DNA from: Streptomyces actuosus
GTDB lineage: Bacteria > Actinomycetota > Actinomycetes > Streptomycetales > Streptomycetaceae
Direction of reading: 5' to 3'
Assembly: GCF_016921115.1 (NCBI RefSeq)
Contig: NZ_JAFFZS010000002.1
Span: forward strand, 372,001-436,000
Length of the DNA: 64,000 nt
The notes beneath the pieces are model-generated. The model had not been told where the DNA came from. It worked only from the letters and a program-made list of their open reading frames with translations, and ran no database searches. Shown here one piece after another: positions 34,658-44,331 of this stretch. How positions within the stretch are numbered: the first letter of the stretch is position 1; every line of letters begins with the position of its first letter. Both the position numbers and the translations under genes were made by a program.

Positions 34658-36009
34658 CATACGCCAGCGACCGGGCGATCGCGCCGCCGCGCCAGGCTCC
34701 GCCCCGGCGGCGGGTACTGTTCGCGGGGATCGCCGCGGGCAACTTCCTCGTCCTGCTCGACACCTCCATCCTCAACGTCGCACTCCCCGACGTCCGGACG
34801 GACCTGCACGCCCCCGAAGCCGCCCTGCCCTGGGCCGTGGACGCCTACACGATCGTCTTCGCCGGCCTGCTGCTGGCCGCCGGCGCGGTCGCCGACCGCC
34901 TCGGCGCCCGCAGTGTGTACCGCGGAGCACTGCTGGCCTTCGGCGCGCTGTCCCTCGCCTGCGCCGCCGCGCCCGACGCCGGGTTCCTCATCGGCGGGCG
35001 GGCCCTGCTCGGTGTGGCCGCCGCCGGCATGGTCCCGGCCTCGCTGGCGCTGCTCGCCGCCATGTACCCCGACCCGGCCGCGCGCGCCAAGGCCGTCGGC
35101 ACCTGGGCGGCCGTCACCTCCACGGGACTCATCGCGGGCCCCGTCCTCGGCGGCGCCCTCGTCGAACTGGGCGGCTGGCGGCTGGTGTTCCTCGTCAACC
35201 CGGTCTTCGTGGCCGTCGCCCTGATCGCCTCCCGCGGGCTGCAGGGCGGCCGCCCGGACACCGTCCGGGCCGCCGACCCGTCCGGCATCCTCCTGTCCGT
35301 CGTCGCGCTGGCCGCGCTGACCTTCGGCCTGATCGACGCCGGAACCGACGGCTGGTCGCGACCGCTGCCGCTGACGGCACTCGGGATCGCGGCCGTCGCT
35401 TTCGGCGCGCTGATCGCGGTGGAACGCGGGGCCGAGGCGCCGATCCTGCCGCCCGCACTGGTCGGGCTGGCCCGGGTCCGGGCGGACATCGCGGCCGGTG
35501 CGGTGGCCTCGTTCATCTTCTACGGGGTGCTGTTCGCGCTCACCCAGTGGATGGTGGAGGAACGGGGCCTGTCGGCCCTGCAGACCGGTACGGCGTTCCT
35601 CCCCATGACGCTGCCGATGTGCTTCATGCCGCTGATCACCGGACGCCTCGTCGCCCGGTTCGGGGCGCGCGGGGTCATCCTCACCGGACTCGCCCTGGAC
35701 ACGGCGGCGGGCGCCGTCCTCGCGTTCGCCTCCGACGACACGCCCCTGGGCCTGATCATCCTGGCCCAGGTCACGCTCTCGTTCGGCTCCACGCTCGCCA
35801 TTCCGGCGGCCACCGCCGACATGGCCATGGCCGCGCCGAAGGAACTGGCGGCGACCGGGCAGGGCGCCTTCAACGCCGGACGACAGGCCGGCAGCGCACT
35901 CGGCGTGGCCGCACTGGCGCCGCTGGCCACGCTGTCGTCCTCGGGCATGGTGCTGGCCGCCGGCGGGCTGCTCGCCCTGCTGCTGGTGGCGACGGCACGC
36001 CCCGAGTGA
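34654..36009 (+). CDS. MFS drug-exporter-type transporter (DHA2/EmrB-QacA-like)
   Basis: A 451-residue membrane protein with many hydrophobic helices. Motif A lies between TM2 and TM3 (GAVADRLGARSVYRGALL). Motif D1-like sequence is present in TM1 (FLVLLDTSILNVALPDV). Motif C is in TM5 (STGLIAGPVLGGALVELGGW), typical of proton antiporters that export drugs. It is coupled by ATGA overlap to the mini-protein. Within the cluster it is the obvious export or self-resistance pump for the product. Confidence 0.93.
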   Translation: MTYASDRAIAPPRQAPPRRRVLFAGIAAGNFLVLLDTSILNVALPDVRTDLHAPEAALPWAVDAYTIVFAGLLLAAGAVADRLGARSVYRGALLAFGALSLACAAAPDAGFLIGGRALLGVAAAGMVPASLALLAAMYPDPAARAKAVGTWAAVTSTGLIAGPVLGGALVELGGWRLVFLVNPVFVAVALIASRGLQGGRPDTVRAADPSGILLSVVALAALTFGLIDAGTDGWSRPLPLTALGIAAVAFGALIAVERGAEAPILPPALVGLARVRADIAAGAVASFIFYGVLFALTQWMVEERGLSALQTGTAFLPMTLPMCFMPLITGRLVARFGARGVILTGLALDTAAGAVLAFASDDTPLGLIILAQVTLSFGSTLAIPAATADMAMAAPKELAATGQGAFNAGRQAGSALGVAALAPLATLSSSGMVLAAGGLLALLLVATARPE

Positions 36010-36127
36010 CCCGGTTGGCCCGCGTGCCCGAACCCGGCTTACCGCTCTCCCCACCCCACCGCCGCTTCTCATCCCCTTCTTCCGAAGCCTCACGGACCTT
36101 CGAAGTCTCATGGACAGGAGTCACGTT

Positions 36128-36910
36128 GTGACGATCATCGCGACCGCCCGGCAACTGGTCAGGCCGGGCACCGAAACCCGGCTCGACACCCTGATGGCGG
36201 AGCTCGAACAGAACATCCGCCGCCACGAACCCGGCTGCCTGCGCTTCGACTACGTCCACTCCACGGACCGGCCCGGAGAGCGGCTGGTCATCGAGGAGTA
36301 CGCGGACGAGGCCGCCCTGGAGGCGCACCGGCACACCGCCTATCTGGCGGAGTTCATCCCCCAGCTGCTGGAGTGCCTGCTCGAACCGCCGGCCCTGGAG
36401 ACGTTCCGGCCGGCCGTGGACAGGCACCCGCTGCCCGAATCGTGTTTCCACGTCGGAGTCGTCGTCCCCGACCTGGAGGAGGCCATGGAGCTGTACTCCG
36501 CCTGGTTCGGCATCGAGTTCGCCGAGCCGGCCACCTTCGAGATCCCGTACCTGGAACAGGGCGGCCAGGGCGGGCCGGGCCGGATGACCGCCGTGTTCTC
36601 CCGGACCGCGTACCCGCAGTACGAACTCATCCAGGCCGACGGCGACGGCATCACCTCGCTGGAGCATGCCGGCAAGGTCCTGTACTACGGGGTCTGGGAG
36701 AACGACATGGCCGGACGGCTGAAGAAGCTGGAGGCCGCCGACATCGGCGTCGACGCCTACTTCCGGCCCGGCCCCGGCGAGACGCCGTTCGCCCTCATCA
36801 CCGCCCCCGACCTGCAGGGCGTTCGCATCGAGTACGTCGACGTGGCCGACCGTCCGGCCATGGACGAGTGGGTGAACACGGGCCGCTACCCGGGGCTCTC
36901 GGGCCGCTAG
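36128..36910 (+). CDS. Fusion of an antibiotic-biosynthesis-monooxygenase domain and a VOC domain
   Basis: A 260-residue two-domain protein. Residues 1-92 form an ABM (dimeric alpha/beta barrel) domain: RLDTLMAELEQNIRRHEPGC, VIEEYADEAALEAHRHTAYL. Residues about 105-255 form a VOC/glyoxalase fold: CFHVGVVVPDLEEAMELYSA and GVRIEYVDV, with candidate metal ligands His and Glu. GTG 36128 is preferred to ATG 36110 because aggag lies seven bases before it. ABM proteins oxidise or cyclise polyketide-like substrates without cofactor; VOC enzymes do isomerisation, dioxygenation or binding. Their fusion in one chain is uncommon. The stop overlaps the next start by one base. Confidence 0.88.
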   Translation: MTIIATARQLVRPGTETRLDTLMAELEQNIRRHEPGCLRFDYVHSTDRPGERLVIEEYADEAALEAHRHTAYLAEFIPQLLECLLEPPALETFRPAVDRHPLPESCFHVGVVVPDLEEAMELYSAWFGIEFAEPATFEIPYLEQGGQGGPGRMTAVFSRTAYPQYELIQADGDGITSLEHAGKVLYYGVWENDMAGRLKKLEAADIGVDAYFRPGPGETPFALITAPDLQGVRIEYVDVADRPAMDEWVNTGRYPGLSGR

Positions 36911-37395
36911 TGCCCCGGCAGCAACGGCCCGGAACGGCCGCCTTCTACCATGTCGGGTTCGCCGTCCCCGACCTGGCGGCGGCCATGCGCGAGCTGCGTG
37001 ACGCCGTCGGCGTGGAGTGGGCCCCGCCCCGGCCCGGGCGGGTCGGCGACTGGGACTTCCACCTGGTCTTCAGCCGTCCCGGGCCGCCGTTCATCGAGCT
37101 TGTCGAGGGCGGACCCGGCAGCCCGTGGGACGCCTCGCGGGGGCCGCGGTTCCACCACCTGGGGTACTGGACCGACGACCTGGAGACCGGATCACGGCGG
37201 CTGTCCGAGGGAGGGTTTCCGGCCGAGTTCAGCGGGTGCCCGTTCGGCCGCCCGTACGCGTACCACCATGTGCACAGCATCGGGGCGAGTGTCGAGCTCG
37301 TCGCCGCGGGCTTCCAGCCGGACTTTCTGGCCACCTGGCACCCCGGCGGCGGGCCGATGCCCGCCCTGCACGAACGACCACGGGAGGAACAGTGA
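36910..37395 (+). CDS. VOC family protein (glyoxalase/bleomycin-resistance fold)
   Basis: A 161-residue VOC protein: AFYHVGFAVPDLAAAMRELR (first metal His), FIELVEG (Glu), FHHLGYWTDDLETGSRRLSE (second His), SVELVAAGFQPDF (second Glu). GTG 36910 shares one base with the upstream TAG stop. It resembles the methylmalonyl-CoA-epimerase/glyoxalase group. Coupled to the ABM-VOC gene before it and by GTGA overlap to the SDR after it, it acts in the same pathway. Confidence 0.9.
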   Translation: MPRQQRPGTAAFYHVGFAVPDLAAAMRELRDAVGVEWAPPRPGRVGDWDFHLVFSRPGPPFIELVEGGPGSPWDASRGPRFHHLGYWTDDLETGSRRLSEGGFPAEFSGCPFGRPYAYHHVHSIGASVELVAAGFQPDFLATWHPGGGPMPALHERPREEQ

Positions 37396-38138
37396 GCACC
37401 CCCAGCCCCACCGACCGGCCCACCGAGGACGCGGCCGCCGCGCGGACACCCGTCACCCTGATCACGGGAGGATCCACCGGCATCGGGGCCCAGACCGTAC
37501 GGCGGCTGCTGAAGGCCGGTCACCGGGTCGCCGCCACCGGAAGGAACCCGGACCGGCTCACCGCCCTCGCCGAGTCGCTCGGCAACCCGCCCGAACTGCT
37601 GCCGCTGCCCGGCGACGCCGCCGAACCGGACGCGGTCGACGCGTGCGTGCGCAGCACGCTGGAGCACTTCGGGAGGATCGACCACGTCATCGCCAACGCC
37701 GGATTCTCCACCCACGAGTCGGTCGCGGACGGCGACCCCGCACGGATGCGGGCGATGCTGCTGACCAACGTCCTCGGTCCGACGCTGCTGGTGCGGGCGG
37801 CGCTGGAGGAGCTGAAGAGGACCCGCGGCCGTATCGTGCTGCTGGGTTCGGTCGCCGGGCTGAAGAACACCCCCGGCAACTTCTACTCCGTGACCAAGTG
37901 GGCCGTGCACGCCCTGGCCGAGAACACCCGCATGCTCGTCGCCGAGGCCGGTGTCCGGGTCAGCCTGATCGCCCCCGGCAAGGTCGACACCCCCTTCTGG
38001 GACAGCCGCGGCGGCACCCCGCCCGGCCCGGCGCTCAGCGCCGAGAACATCGCCGAAGGCATCCTGTGGGTGCTGGGCCAGCCGGCCGGCGTCGACGTCA
38101 ACACGGTCACGATCCGGCCGACGGGGCAGGTCAACTGA
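37392..38138 (+). CDS. Short-chain dehydrogenase/reductase (SDR)
   Basis: A 248-residue classical SDR with Rossmann motif TGGSTGIG (25-32), NAG motif in VIANAGFS, catalytic Ser in LLGSVAG and Tyr165-x3-Lys169 in YSVTKWAVHALAENTR. The NADPH-favouring basic residues TGRNPDR follow beta2. GTG 37392 overlaps the previous stop (GTGA). It is the last gene of the plus-strand operon, ahead of a convergent hairpin shared with metG. Confidence 0.94.
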   Translation: MSTPSPTDRPTEDAAAARTPVTLITGGSTGIGAQTVRRLLKAGHRVAATGRNPDRLTALAESLGNPPELLPLPGDAAEPDAVDACVRSTLEHFGRIDHVIANAGFSTHESVADGDPARMRAMLLTNVLGPTLLVRAALEELKRTRGRIVLLGSVAGLKNTPGNFYSVTKWAVHALAENTRMLVAEAGVRVSLIAPGKVDTPFWDSRGGTPPGPALSAENIAEGILWVLGQPAGVDVNTVTIRPTGQVN

Positions 38139-38186
38139 ACGGGAGGGTCGGCACGACCGATCGCGCCGACCCGGCCCGCCGCCTCC

Positions 38187-38224
38187 GGACCGGTTGCGGG
38201 GCCCGCAGGCCCCCCAGCCGGTCC
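38187..38224. terminator. Bidirectional terminator between SDR and metG
   Basis: Outer arms ggaccgg and ccggtcc enclose an inner gggg/cccc stem. It is placed between two convergent genes. Confidence 0.6.
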
Positions 38225-38238
38225 GCCCGCCGCTCCGG

Positions 38239-39972
38239 CTACTCCGCCGGCTCGCCGCCGAAGCGCGCCTTGTAGGCGTCCAGGTCGTCGTCCGTGAGCT
38301 TGGCGAACAGCACCGGCGGGACGGTGAAGGGCGTGCCGGCCGGGACCGCCGTCAGCGCGCGGGCCTCGTCGGCGCCGACCCAGGCGGCCGTGTCGTCCGC
38401 CAGGGCGAACGCCTCCCGCATCGTCCTCGCCGTCGCCGGGATGAACGGCTCGGACACCACCGCGTACAGGTGGATCAGGTTCATCGCCGTGCGCAGCGTC
38501 AGCGCCGCGCCGTCCTTGTCGGTCTTGATCTCCAGCCAGGGGGCCTTCTCCTCCAGGTAGGAGTTGCCCGCCGACCACAGGGCACGCAGGGCGGCAGCCG
38601 CCTTGCGGAACTGCAGGGACTCCATGTGCGACTCGTACTCGGACAGGAGACCCGCGATCTCCTCGCCCAGCCGCGCCTCCGCCTCGCCCGGCTCGCCGCC
38701 GGCCGGGACCTCGTCGCCGAAGCGCTTGCGGGAGAAGGACAGGACGCGGTTGACGAAGTTGCCGAGGGTGTCGGCGAGGTCCTTGTTGACCGTCGCCGTG
38801 AAGTGCTCCCAGGTGAAGGAGGAGTCGTCGGACTCCGGCGCGTTGGCGATGAGGAAGTAGCGCCAGTAGTCCGCCGGGAGGATGTCCAACGCCTGGTCGG
38901 TGAAGACGCCGCGCTTCTGCGAGGTGGAGAACTTGCCGCCGTAGTACGTCAGCCAGTTGAACGCCTTGACGTAGTCGACCTTCTTCCACGGCTCGCGCAC
39001 ACCCAGCTCGGTGGCCGGGAACATCACCGTGTGGAAGGGGACGTTGTCCTTCGCCATGAACTCGGTGTAGCGCACCGGGTCGTCGCCCAGGTCCGCCTCG
39101 TACCACCAGGACTTCCAGTCCCGGGTCTCACCGTCGGGCGCCGCGTCCGCCCACTCCTTCGTCGCGCCGATGTACTCGATCGGCGCGTCGAACCATACGT
39201 AGAACACCTTGCCCTCGGCCGCGAGCTCCGGCCAGGTGTCGGCCGGGACCGGGACGCCCCAGTCCAGGTCACGGGTGATCGCACGGTCGTGCAGGCCCTC
39301 GGTCAGCCACTTGCGGGCGATCGACGCGGCCAGGTGCGGCCAGTCGTTCTCGTGGCGGGCCACCCACTCCTCGACCTCGTGCTGCAGCTTGGACTGGAGG
39401 AGGAAGAGGTGCTTGGTCTCGCGGACCTCCAGGTCCGTGGAACCGGAGATCGCCGACCGCGGGTTGATCAGGTCGGTCGGGTCGAGGACCCGGGTGCAGT
39501 TCTCGCACTGGTCGCCGCGGGCCCTGTCGTAACCGCAGTGGGGGCAGGTGCCCTCGACGTAGCGGTCCGGCAGGAAGCGGCCGTCGGCGGGCGAGTACAC
39601 CTGCCGGATCGCGCGCTCCTCGATGAAGCCGTTCTCGTTCAGCCTGCGGGCGAAGTGCTGCGTGATCTCCACGTTCTGCGGGCTGGAACTGCGACCGAAG
39701 TAGTCGAACGCGAGCGCGAAGCCGTCGTAGACCGCCTTCTGCGCGTCGTGGGCCTGCGCGCAGAACTCGGCGACGGACAGGCCCGCCTCCTTCGCGGCCA
39801 GCTCGGCGGGGGTGCCGTGCTCGTCGGTCGCGCAGATGTACAGGACGTCGTGGCCGCGCCGGCGGAGGTATCGGGAGTACACGTCCGCCGGGAGCATGGA
39901 CCCCACCATGTTGCCCAGGTGCTTGATCCCGTTGATGTACGGAAGGGCGCTGGTGATGAGGTGTCGAGCCAT
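38239..39972 (-). CDS. metG: Methionyl-tRNA synthetase
   Basis: A 577-residue class I synthetase. The HIGH motif appears as HLGN in [17 protein letters not shown] and the KMSKS loop as [11 protein letters not shown], the variant seen in archaeal-type and Streptomyces enzymes. A four-cysteine zinc knuckle, [17 protein letters not shown], stabilises the CP domain. The helical anticodon domain (about 410-560) is complete; there is no C-terminal tRNA-binding appendix. ATG 39972 starts [15 protein letters not shown]. Essential; it marks the right edge of the accessory block. Confidence 0.97.
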   Translation of the reverse strand: MARHLITSALPYINGIKHLGNMVGSMLPADVYSRYLRRRGHDVLYICATDEHGTPAELAAKEAGLSVAEFCAQAHDAQKAVYDGFALAFDYFGRSSSPQNVEITQHFARRLNENGFIEERAIRQVYSPADGRFLPDRYVEGTCPHCGYDRARGDQCENCTRVLDPTDLINPRSAISGSTDLEVRETKHLFLLQSKLQHEVEEWVARHENDWPHLAASIARKWLTEGLHDRAITRDLDWGVPVPADTWPELAAEGKVFYVWFDAPIEYIGATKEWADAAPDGETRDWKSWWYEADLGDDPVRYTEFMAKDNVPFHTVMFPATELGVREPWKKVDYVKAFNWLTYYGGKFSTSQKRGVFTDQALDILPADYWRYFLIANAPESDDSSFTWEHFTATVNKDLADTLGNFVNRVLSFSRKRFGDEVPAGGEPGEAEARLGEEIAGLLSEYESHMESLQFRKAAAALRALWSAGNSYLEEKAPWLEIKTDKDGAALTLRTAMNLIHLYAVVSEPFIPATARTMREAFALADDTAAWVGADEARALTAVPAGTPFTVPPVLFAKLTDDDLDAYKARFGGEPAE

Positions 39973-40055
39973 CGCGGGCTGCTCCCAAGTCGCTACGCGG
40001 GGTGACGATCTCTGGTTCTCGGTCGTCTTCGAACCTTGAAATCGTAGCCGACACG

Positions 40056-40105
40056 GCTGCGCCGCCCGCTGGCCGTTTCGTGTGGTGGGCAGCGGGCGGC
40101 GCAGC
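40056..40105 (-). terminator. Terminator hairpin after the vWA gene
   Basis: Perfect 15-bp stem gctgcgccgcccgct / agcgggcggcgcagc, 13 bases past the stop of the minus-strand vWA gene. Confidence 0.85.
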
Positions 40106-40118
40106 GGGCGGACGCCTC

Positions 40119-42167
40119 CTACGGGCGCCAGGTCGCCAGGGCGCCCTCGTACAGCTCCTTGTCGGTGAGCTCACGCGGAGCCGGGCCCGCGTGGAAGAAG
40201 GACGTGTTGCCCGTCTTCAGCTTCCGGAGGTAGTCGAAGGCCTTGTTGTCCTGCTCACCGAAGGCGACGAAGGCGAAGTGCAGTTCGGGATGGTTATTCG
40301 CCGCGTCCGCGAGGGACCGGGTCGCCGGGGTCTTCGCGTCCGGAGCGCCGTCCGTCTGGAAGATCACCAGGGCCGGGGCCGCGGGGTCGGCCGCCTTCTC
40401 GTGCTGGGCGATCACGTCGGCGACGGCCGCGTGGTAGCTGGTGCGGCCCATCCGGCCCAGGCCCGCGTGCAACTCGTCGATCCGGTTCTCGTGCTCGGCG
40501 AGGGTCAGCTCGCCGGTGCCGTCCAGCTCCGTGGAGAAGAACGTGACGTGGACCGTCGCCTCCGGGTCGAGCTGGGCGGCGAGGGCGAGCGTCTGCTCGG
40601 CGAGGGCCTGGGCGGAGCCGTCCTTGTAGTACGGGCGCATCGACGCGGACCGGTCGAGCACCAGGTAGACCTTGGCGCGGGCGCCGGTCAGACCCTGCTC
40701 CCCGAGGACGGCGCCCGCGGCCCGGTAGGCGGTGGCCAGGCCGGGGGCGCGGGACGTCAGCTCCGCGAGGGGGACCGCGGGGACGGGCTCGGGCTCGACG
40801 TTCGTCTCTGCGGGCACCGCCGGGACGGGCTCGGGCTCGGGCTCGACATCCGTCTCTGCGGGCACCGCCGGGACGGGCTCGGGCTCGACATCCGTCTCTG
40901 CGGGCACCGCCGGGACGGGCTCGGGCTCGACGTTCGTCTCTGCGGGCACCGCCGGGGCGAGCTCGGCTTCGCCTTCGGCCGCGTCGTTCCCACCCGCGCC
41001 ACTCGTGCGGGTTTCGAGGTCGGGCGCGGGTGACGCCTGCGGGGCGGGCTCGCCGTCGGCCGCCTCGGCGGCTTCCGGGGTCGCCTCGGTGGCGGGCTCC
41101 GCGGTCGCCGGGGCGGCAGGAGACTTTGCGGTCTCGTCGACCGCCTCGGGCACGGGGGTGGCCTCGGTCGACCCGGCCGGTGTCGGTTCCGGCTCCGGAG
41201 CGGTCACCGGTTCGGGCTCGGGGCCGGCTGTCTGCTCGTCGCTCTGCCCGTGGGCCGCCGGGGGTGCAGCGGTCGTTGCCTGCTCGGCGTCGGCAGGCAC
41301 CTCGGTGTCGGCAGGCACCTCGGCGTCGGCCTGCGTCTCCGGCTCGACCTCCGGGCCGGCGTCCGCCTCCGGGGTCTCGTCATCCGCGTCGGCCCGGGGT
41401 GCGGCGGCCTCCGGCTCCGGGGTGGCCGCGGCCTCCGGCGCGGGTGCCGCCTCGGCCTCGGGCTCAGCGGCCTCCGGCTCGGCTGCGGTTTCCGCCGCTG
41501 CCTCGGTCCGGGGCTCGGGGACGGTCTCGGCCCGGGGAGCGGTCTCGGGCTCCTGTGCGGCCTCGGGGGCGGGCTCGGTCTCCGGCTCCGGGGTGGCTTC
41601 CGCTTCCGGTGCGGGGGTGGCCTCGGGCCGGGGCTCCGGGGTGGGCTCGGCCGCGGCTTCCGGGGCGGCCTCGGGCTCGGGTCCGGTGGCCTGCGGCTCG
41701 GGGTCGGTCTCGGCCTGCGGCTGGGTGTCCGGTGTCTGGTCGGTCCCGGCCGCGGGGGTGGTCTCGGCCTGGGGTTCCGGTTCGGCCGTGGCTTCCGGGG
41801 CGGCCTCGGTCTGCTGTTCCTCCGACCGGTGGTCCGCTTCGGCCGGCGGCTGCTCGGTCTCCGCTTCGGCCGCAGACTTCTCCGTCTCCGACGGGGCCTC
41901 GGCCTGCGGCTTCTCCGCCGTGGGTGCGGCCGGCTCCCCCGTCGCAGACGGCTGCTTCGGCACCCCGATCTTGTCGAAGGCGGCCGACACCAGCTCGTGT
42001 TCCGCGTCGTGTGGAGTCGGGACCGAGGCCGTGTCGTGGGCCGGCTTCTGGGGCGGGACCGTCGCCTGCTGGTCCTGCGTAAGAGTGGGTGCGGCACTCT
42101 CCGCCTCGGCGGTCCGCCCCTTGCGGGACCGGCCGAACGCGTTCCGCAGGAGAGTGAGAATGCCCAT
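40119..42167 (-). CDS. vWA (TerF-like) domain protein with long Ala/Pro/Glu-rich linker
   Basis: A 682-residue protein in three parts. A short basic N-terminus ([17 protein letters not shown]) is followed by about 440 residues of low-complexity Ala/Glu/Pro/Thr sequence. That linker includes four tandem copies of a 14-16-residue unit ([14 protein letters not shown] 40780-40953). A C-terminal von Willebrand A domain completes it. The MIDAS motif DRSAS is at 505-509 in [19 protein letters not shown], with later TSYH and FQTDGAPD metal loops, close to the TerF/TerY tellurium-resistance vWA type. ATG 42167 is chosen over an upstream frame extension lacking similarity. Probably cytoplasmic stress-related scaffold; no ter genes are adjacent. 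Confidence 0.88.
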   Translation of the reverse strand: MGILTLLRNAFGRSRKGRTAEAESAAPTLTQDQQATVPPQKPAHDTASVPTPHDAEHELVSAAFDKIGVPKQPSATGEPAAPTAEKPQAEAPSETEKSAAEAETEQPPAEADHRSEEQQTEAAPEATAEPEPQAETTPAAGTDQTPDTQPQAETDPEPQATGPEPEAAPEAAAEPTPEPRPEATPAPEAEATPEPETEPAPEAAQEPETAPRAETVPEPRTEAAAETAAEPEAAEPEAEAAPAPEAAATPEPEAAAPRADADDETPEADAGPEVEPETQADAEVPADTEVPADAEQATTAAPPAAHGQSDEQTAGPEPEPVTAPEPEPTPAGSTEATPVPEAVDETAKSPAAPATAEPATEATPEAAEAADGEPAPQASPAPDLETRTSGAGGNDAAEGEAELAPAVPAETNVEPEPVPAVPAETDVEPEPVPAVPAETDVEPEPEPVPAVPAETNVEPEPVPAVPLAELTSRAPGLATAYRAAGAVLGEQGLTGARAKVYLVLDRSASMRPYYKDGSAQALAEQTLALAAQLDPEATVHVTFFSTELDGTGELTLAEHENRIDELHAGLGRMGRTSYHAAVADVIAQHEKAADPAAPALVIFQTDGAPDAKTPATRSLADAANNHPELHFAFVAFGEQDNKAFDYLRKLKTGNTSFFHAGPAPRELTDKELYEGALATWRP
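40780..40953. repeat. Four in-frame tandem repeats (42/48/42/42 bp) inside the vWA gene
   Basis: The unit gggacgggctcgggctcgac continues to gcgggcaccgcc and recurs four times, the second copy having an extra ctcggg. All are multiples of three, so the protein repeat VPAET(N/D)VEPEPVPA stays in frame. Confidence 0.9.
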
Positions 42168-42277
42168 GTGCGCAACCCTTCGCGTGAGTTGTAACCCGTC
42201 AATCCCTGGCCAGGACGGACACGTAAGGTTAGCGGTCCCCGCCGACGATCTTGGGGAGGGATGTGCCGGCGGAAAGT

Positions 42278-42342
42278 CGCCCCCCGGCCCGTGCCCCCCA
42301 GGGTCCCTCACGCCCCCCGGCCCGTGCCCCCAGGGTCCCTCA
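42278..42342. repeat. 33/32-bp direct repeat overlapping the FUSC stop codon
   Basis: The unit cgccccccggcccgtgcccc continues to cagggtccctca and occurs at 42278-42310 and 42311-42342, differing by one C. The stop codon of the minus-strand FUSC gene (42340-42342) lies at the end of the second copy. Confidence 0.85.
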
Positions 42343-44292
42343 CGGCCCCTCGGGACTCGCCGGCGAGGCGATGGCTCTCGCCGCGGCCACCTCCTGCCGC
42401 ACCGGCTCCAGGACGCTGTCCGCCGGGCCGGCCAGGTCGGTGCGGACAGGGTAGAGGGTCTTCGTGGTGCGCAGGCCCTCCGCCAGTTCCGTCAGTTGCA
42501 GCGTCAGCCGGGCGATCTCCGCACGTGAGGGCGGTACGGCGCCCTGCTTCACGCGGATCCGGGCCGCCGTCGTCGCGTCGACGATGCGTTCGACCGCGAC
42601 GACCAGCGGCCACCAGGCCGCGGCCCGCCGCCCGGTCGGCGGCGGCTCGGTCAGGGCCCGCTGGAACTCCGTCCGGATGACGGACAGGTCGCGGTACAGG
42701 CGGCGGCGCATACGGGCCCGGGCCGCGGGGTCCACGCCCTCGCCGAACGCGCGGTCGACATAGCGTGCCGTGTCCGCCACCGCGTCCGCGAGACGGTCGC
42801 CGACCCGGGTGTGCCAGCTCTCCGGCCACAGCAGGTAGCCGGCGACGAGGGCGATGCAGCAGCCGAGGAGGGAGTCGACCAGGCGGGGCAGCAGCAGCGC
42901 CGTGCCCTGGTGGTTGAGGACGTCGGACAGGAGCAGGATCACCGGGGTGATGGCGGCCGTCTGATAGCCGTACCCGCGCGGTGTGAGCGCCGGGATCAGC
43001 GGGGCCAGCACGAGCATCACCGCGACGTCCCACCAGCCGCGCGGTACCTCCGCCAGCACCGCCGCCGCGACGACCAGGCCCGCCACCGTGCCGAGGGCAC
43101 GCAGCAGTGCGCGGGAGAAGACCGAGCCGAAGTCGGGCTTGAGGACGAAGGTGATGGTCAGGGCGACCCAGTACGAGCGTGCCACCGGGACGATCGACAC
43201 CAGGACCTGGGCGATGCCGATGCACAGGGCCAGCCGCAGGCCGTAGCGCCAGGAGGCGGCGGACAGCATCACGTTCCGTGCCGCCCTGGCCGTGCGGATG
43301 CGGAGGGTCGCCGGGCGGCCCAGACGGTCGTCGATGCCGTGGGCGTCCACGTCGGGAGCGGTCACGACCTCGGCGGCGTGCCGGAGGGCGTGGTCGGTGG
43401 CGCGGGCGGTCTCGTCGGTCGGGGCGGGCAGGTCGAGCTCCAGGGGGCCGGTGGGCCCGGACTCGACGGCGGCGGCGAGTCGGCGCACGGCTGCGGGGAC
43501 CCGGTCCGGCAGCGGCCGGCCGGCGAGGTGGACGGCGGGGGCGGCCTCCACGACCGGGATGACGGCGTTCAACTGGGCCAGCAGCCGGGTCAGTTCCCCA
43601 CTGCGGCCGTGGTGGCGGGTGCGCCGGGCCAGGACGAGGTCGTAGGACTGGTTCAGCGACTGCGTGACGGTGTACCGGGCGGTGGTGTACGCCGTGTCGT
43701 CGCCGCACGCGGCGAGCAGGTCGGCGACCGTGCGGTAGGTCCGTGCGACGGCTGTCCGCTCGGGCACCCCGGCCCTGAGGGGCCAGGCCAGCAGTGCCAG
43801 CACCAGGACGAGCAGACCGCCTCCGGTGACCAGCAGTGCCGGCAGCCACCAGGGATCGGGCATCGGCAGCCCGGCCCCGAGCACGGTGTTGAGCAGCAGC
43901 AACAGCCCCGACACGGAGGCCACGGCGCCGATCGTGGAGATCATCCCGGAGAGCAGGGCCACGGCGGTGACGACCGCTACCGCCGTCCAGCCGTGGCCGT
44001 GGACGAGCGAGCCGAGGGTGATGCCGACGGCGCCGAACAGCTGCGGCACGGCGATGTTCAGCAGGCGCATGCGGTAGGCGTCGGCGGTGTCGCCGATGAC
44101 GCCGAACAGGGCACCCATGGAGGCGAGGGCGCCGTAGTCGGTGCGGCCGGTGGCGAGGCCGAGCGCCAGGGGGAGGGCCATGGCGACGGCGGCGCGGGCG
44201 GCGGCGGGCCGGTTGACGGGGCTCTGCTCGGGGCGGAGGTTCCGCATCAGCCAGTCGGGAGGGTTCAGGCCGATGGGAAACTCGCGGGACAT
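42340..44292 (-). CDS. FUSC family membrane protein (aromatic acid exporter-like)
   Basis: A 650-residue inner-membrane protein with two clusters of about six helices each (about 30-185 and 370-530). They are separated by a cytoplasmic helical domain and followed by a C-terminal helical tail. The FUSC half-channel motif [20 protein letters not shown] and the [20 protein letters not shown] stretch are conserved. Relatives export aromatic carboxylic acids or fusaric acid. It is monocistronic here, with no membrane-fusion partner nearby. The start is ATG 44292. Confidence 0.9.
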   Translation of the reverse strand: MSREFPIGLNPPDWLMRNLRPEQSPVNRPAAARAAVAMALPLALGLATGRTDYGALASMGALFGVIGDTADAYRMRLLNIAVPQLFGAVGITLGSLVHGHGWTAVAVVTAVALLSGMISTIGAVASVSGLLLLLNTVLGAGLPMPDPWWLPALLVTGGGLLVLVLALLAWPLRAGVPERTAVARTYRTVADLLAACGDDTAYTTARYTVTQSLNQSYDLVLARRTRHHGRSGELTRLLAQLNAVIPVVEAAPAVHLAGRPLPDRVPAAVRRLAAAVESGPTGPLELDLPAPTDETARATDHALRHAAEVVTAPDVDAHGIDDRLGRPATLRIRTARAARNVMLSAASWRYGLRLALCIGIAQVLVSIVPVARSYWVALTITFVLKPDFGSVFSRALLRALGTVAGLVVAAAVLAEVPRGWWDVAVMLVLAPLIPALTPRGYGYQTAAITPVILLLSDVLNHQGTALLLPRLVDSLLGCCIALVAGYLLWPESWHTRVGDRLADAVADTARYVDRAFGEGVDPAARARMRRRLYRDLSVIRTEFQRALTEPPPTGRRAAAWWPLVVAVERIVDATTAARIRVKQGAVPPSRAEIARLTLQLTELAEGLRTTKTLYPVRTDLAGPADSVLEPVRQEVAAARAIASPASPEGP

Positions 44293-44331
44293 GCGCCCAT
44301 TATGGGCGGGTGGCCTGCGGCTCCGTCCGGA

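Noticed and set aside
32358..34775. 805-codon open frame on the minus strand
   Set aside because: It lies antisense to the DJ-1 and ferritin-like genes, whose products show clear motifs; its translation is repetitive Arg/Gly/Ala/Asp sequence typical of the opposite frame of GC-rich genes.
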